This document shows, piece after piece, positions 5,423 to 6,638 of a stretch of 6,638 nt of DNA (position 1 is the stretch's first letter; the number at the start of each line of letters is the position of its first letter). The stretch covers positions 1 through 6,638 of the forward strand of contig JACMJD010000620.1 in NCBI GenBank assembly GCA_014380825.1. The letters run 5' to 3'. The position numbers and the translations under genes are program-made. Below the pieces are notes generated by a model. It made no database searches. It was not told the DNA's origin and saw only the letters and a program-made list of their open reading frames with translations. This DNA comes from Phycisphaerae bacterium (GTDB taxonomy: Bacteria > Planctomycetota > Phycisphaerae > Tepidisphaerales > Tepidisphaeraceae).

Positions 5423-6418
5423 ATGGCTTCCGATCTCGAGCGAGCGGTGGCGAAGATGCTTTGTGTCGGCTTCGACGGAACCAAGCCGCCGGAGGAGTTT
5501 CTGACGCTGCTGCGACGCGGCGCGAGCGGAATCATCCTGTTCGCGCGGAACCTCGGCCCGCCGCCAGAGATGGCGCGGTTGTGCGCACAGTTGAAGGACG
5601 CGGTCGATCGGCCGCTTCTCACCAGCATCGACCACGAGGGCGGCCACGTCGTGCGCACGCGCGACGGGTTCACGACAATTCCCGCCATGCGTGAGATCGG
5701 GAAAACGGGAGACGTCACCCGCGCCCGCGACATCGGCCGGACGATGGGCCGCGAATTGCGGGCCGTGAACATCGATCTCAATTTCGCGCCGGTCATGGAT
5801 GTCGACACCAACCCCGCCAACCCGGTGATCGGCGATCGAAGCTTCGGCGCTGATCCGGATCTTGTCGCGAGGATGGGCGTCGCGCTCATCGAAGGTCTTC
5901 AGTCGCAAGGCGTGGCCGCGTGCGCCAAGCATTTTCCCGGGCACGGTGATACGTACCAGGACAGCCACATCGATCTGCCCACACTGCCGCACGACCTGGC
6001 CAGATTGCGCAAGATCGAGCTCCCGCCGTTCGAGGCGGCGATCAAAGCAAACGTCGCATCAATCATGACCGCGCACGTGATCTTCCGCGCGATCGACGCC
6101 GAGTATCCGGCCACCATGAGCCAGCGCGTGCTCGACGGGCTGCTAAGAAAGGAATTCGGTTTTGACGGCGTGATTATTTCCGACGACCTGGAAATGAAAG
6201 CCATCGCCGACCACTACGGCGTGGCCAACGCGATCGTTCGCGGCGCGAATGCGGGCGTGGATTTGTTCCTCGTGTGTCACACCATCGAGCAGCAGAATCT
6301 CGCGATCGACTCGCTGGTCAAAGCCGTGAAATCGGGTGACGTGAAACGCGAACGGATCGAAGAAGCGGGGCGACGGATTGACACGCTGATGGCGCGGTTC
6401 TGCAAACCTCCGACTTAA
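5423..6418 (+). CDS. nagZ: beta-N-acetylglucosaminidase NagZ, glycoside hydrolase family 3
   Basis: A 331-residue enzyme, the normal size for single-domain NagZ. NagZ removes the N-acetylglucosamine residue from GlcNAc-anhydromuropeptides or muropeptides during cell-wall recycling. Diagnostic motifs, numbered from the chosen start: MLCVGFDG (12-19), GIILFARN (36-43), SIDHEGGHVVR (68-78), LNFAPVMDVDTNP (119-131), KHFPGHGDT (169-177), the DSH acid/base dyad D180-H182, and VIISDDLEMKA with the probable nucleophile D254. No signal peptide or lipobox is seen, so it should be cytoplasmic. The ATG at 5423 gives an N-terminus like known NagZ proteins. The frame extends to an ATG at 5366, but that codon lies inside a palindromic repeat and the added 19 residues look unlike the family. 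No strong Shine-Dalgarno sequence precedes either ATG. The gene stands alone on its strand and ends eight bases before a perfect 25-base-pair hairpin. Confidence 0.93.
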   Translation: MASDLERAVAKMLCVGFDGTKPPEEFLTLLRRGASGIILFARNLGPPPEMARLCAQLKDAVDRPLLTSIDHEGGHVVRTRDGFTTIPAMREIGKTGDVTRARDIGRTMGRELRAVNIDLNFAPVMDVDTNPANPVIGDRSFGADPDLVARMGVALIEGLQSQGVAACAKHFPGHGDTYQDSHIDLPTLPHDLARLRKIELPPFEAAIKANVASIMTAHVIFRAIDAEYPATMSQRVLDGLLRKEFGFDGVIISDDLEMKAIADHYGVANAIVRGANAGVDLFLVCHTIEQQNLAIDSLVKAVKSGDVKRERIEEAGRRIDTLMARFCKPPT

Positions 6419-6425
6419 GCTCCGC

Positions 6426-6487
6426 GCCGCTTGCGGCGTCGCAGATCAGGAAGCGTGAATTGCCTGATCTGCGACGCCGCAAGCGGC
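6426..6487. repeat. perfect 25-bp inverted repeat after nagZ
   Basis: Arms 6426-6450 and 6463-6487 are exact reverse complements, with a 12-base loop at 6451-6462. Each arm contains its own small palindrome (GCCGCTTGCGGC or its complement). It starts eight bases after the nagZ stop and ends ten bases before the stop of the opposing gene, so it could terminate both transcripts, although there is no T-run. The arm sequence is unlike the two GTCATSCTGA palindromes, so this is a different repeat type. Confidence 0.88.
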
Positions 6488-6497
6488 AATGCAGGGG

Positions 6498-6638
6498 CTA
6501 CAAGCTGCGCAGAAACGCGGCAAGTTCCGAGTCCGTGTTTGCGGGGTTCCACTCGACTAGGTCCCACTGCACGGTAAGTGTCGGATGCGTCTGCGCGCGC
6601 CTACCGGTGAACTCGATCTCCACGTACTCGCTTCCGCG
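6498..6638 (-). CDS. unidentified protein, C-terminal end only
   Basis: The - strand frame is open from the window edge to a TAG at 6498-6500, giving 46 residues that start RGSEYVEIEFTGRR and end ELAAFLRSL. The sequence alternates beta-like stretches (YVEIEFTG, LTVQWDLVEWN) with a final short helix (DSELAAFLRSL), which reads as real protein. I do not recognise the family. It is convergent with nagZ across the 25-bp hairpin. The start and most of the gene lie outside the window. Confidence 0.5.
   Translation of the reverse strand, partial: RGSEYVEIEFTGRRAQTHPTLTVQWDLVEWNPANTDSELAAFLRSL

Noticed and set aside
4658..5992. A 444-codon - strand open frame crossing the DUF2231 gene start, the repeat and the nagZ gene
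   Set aside because: Its composition is dominated by Arg, Ala and His in the manner of a GC-rich antisense or shifted frame. It overlaps two genes with clear family motifs and shows no domain of its own.

Overview
The window is a moderately GC-rich bacterial segment that reads best as a planctomycete chromosome, possibly of the Phycisphaerae/Tepidisphaerales type. The clues are TTG and GTG starts, linkers of the 'ATQPA' kind after a signal peptide and inside a periplasmic loop, an ABC-F C-terminal tail of a planctomycete-like type, and tandem secreted/anchored proteins resembling DUF3299. This assignment rests on style and remembered families, not on a marker gene.

Layout, left to right. Positions 1-342 hold the 3' end of an ABC-F ATPase (C-terminal coiled-coil domain only); its frame is blocked by a stop at 85-87, so the gene is frameshifted, broken or affected by sequence error near the edge. 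Positions 373-3808 are a tight four-gene + strand operon: a LolD/MacB-type ATPase, an FtsX/MacB-type permease with a His/Asp-rich periplasmic loop, a secreted DUF3299-like protein, and a membrane-anchored DUF3299-like paralogue. Joins are a 4-base ATGA overlap, a 4-base gap and a 40-base gap. Positions 3928-5181 on the - strand encode a polytopic DUF2231-type membrane protein with about eight predicted helices. Positions 5423-6418 on the + strand encode NagZ, a family 3 beta-N-acetylglucosaminidase with its catalytic residues in place. The right edge (6498-6638, - strand) holds the last 46 codons of an unidentified protein.

Three long palindromes occupy the gaps between the transcription units: 3842-3920 (convergent gap), 5295-5370 (divergent gap) and 6426-6487 (convergent gap). 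The first two belong to one repeat family and differ by a compensated C/G exchange, which suggests a structure kept by selection or a mobile REP/MITE-like element.

The most interesting unit is the four-gene operon. ATPase + FtsX-type permease + DUF3299 protein resembles, from memory, the Zur-regulated zinc clusters of gammaproteobacteria (Pseudomonas aeruginosa PA4063-PA4066; Vibrio cholerae zrgABCDE), which also carry a separate His-rich periplasmic protein (DUF2796/ZrgA). No such gene lies inside this operon; the permease instead has a His-rich segment built into its periplasmic domain. My hypothesis is a metal (probably zinc) handling system in which the metal-capturing segment is part of the permease and the DUF3299 component is duplicated. 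The other genes look like ordinary envelope or wall-recycling functions with no visible link to the operon.
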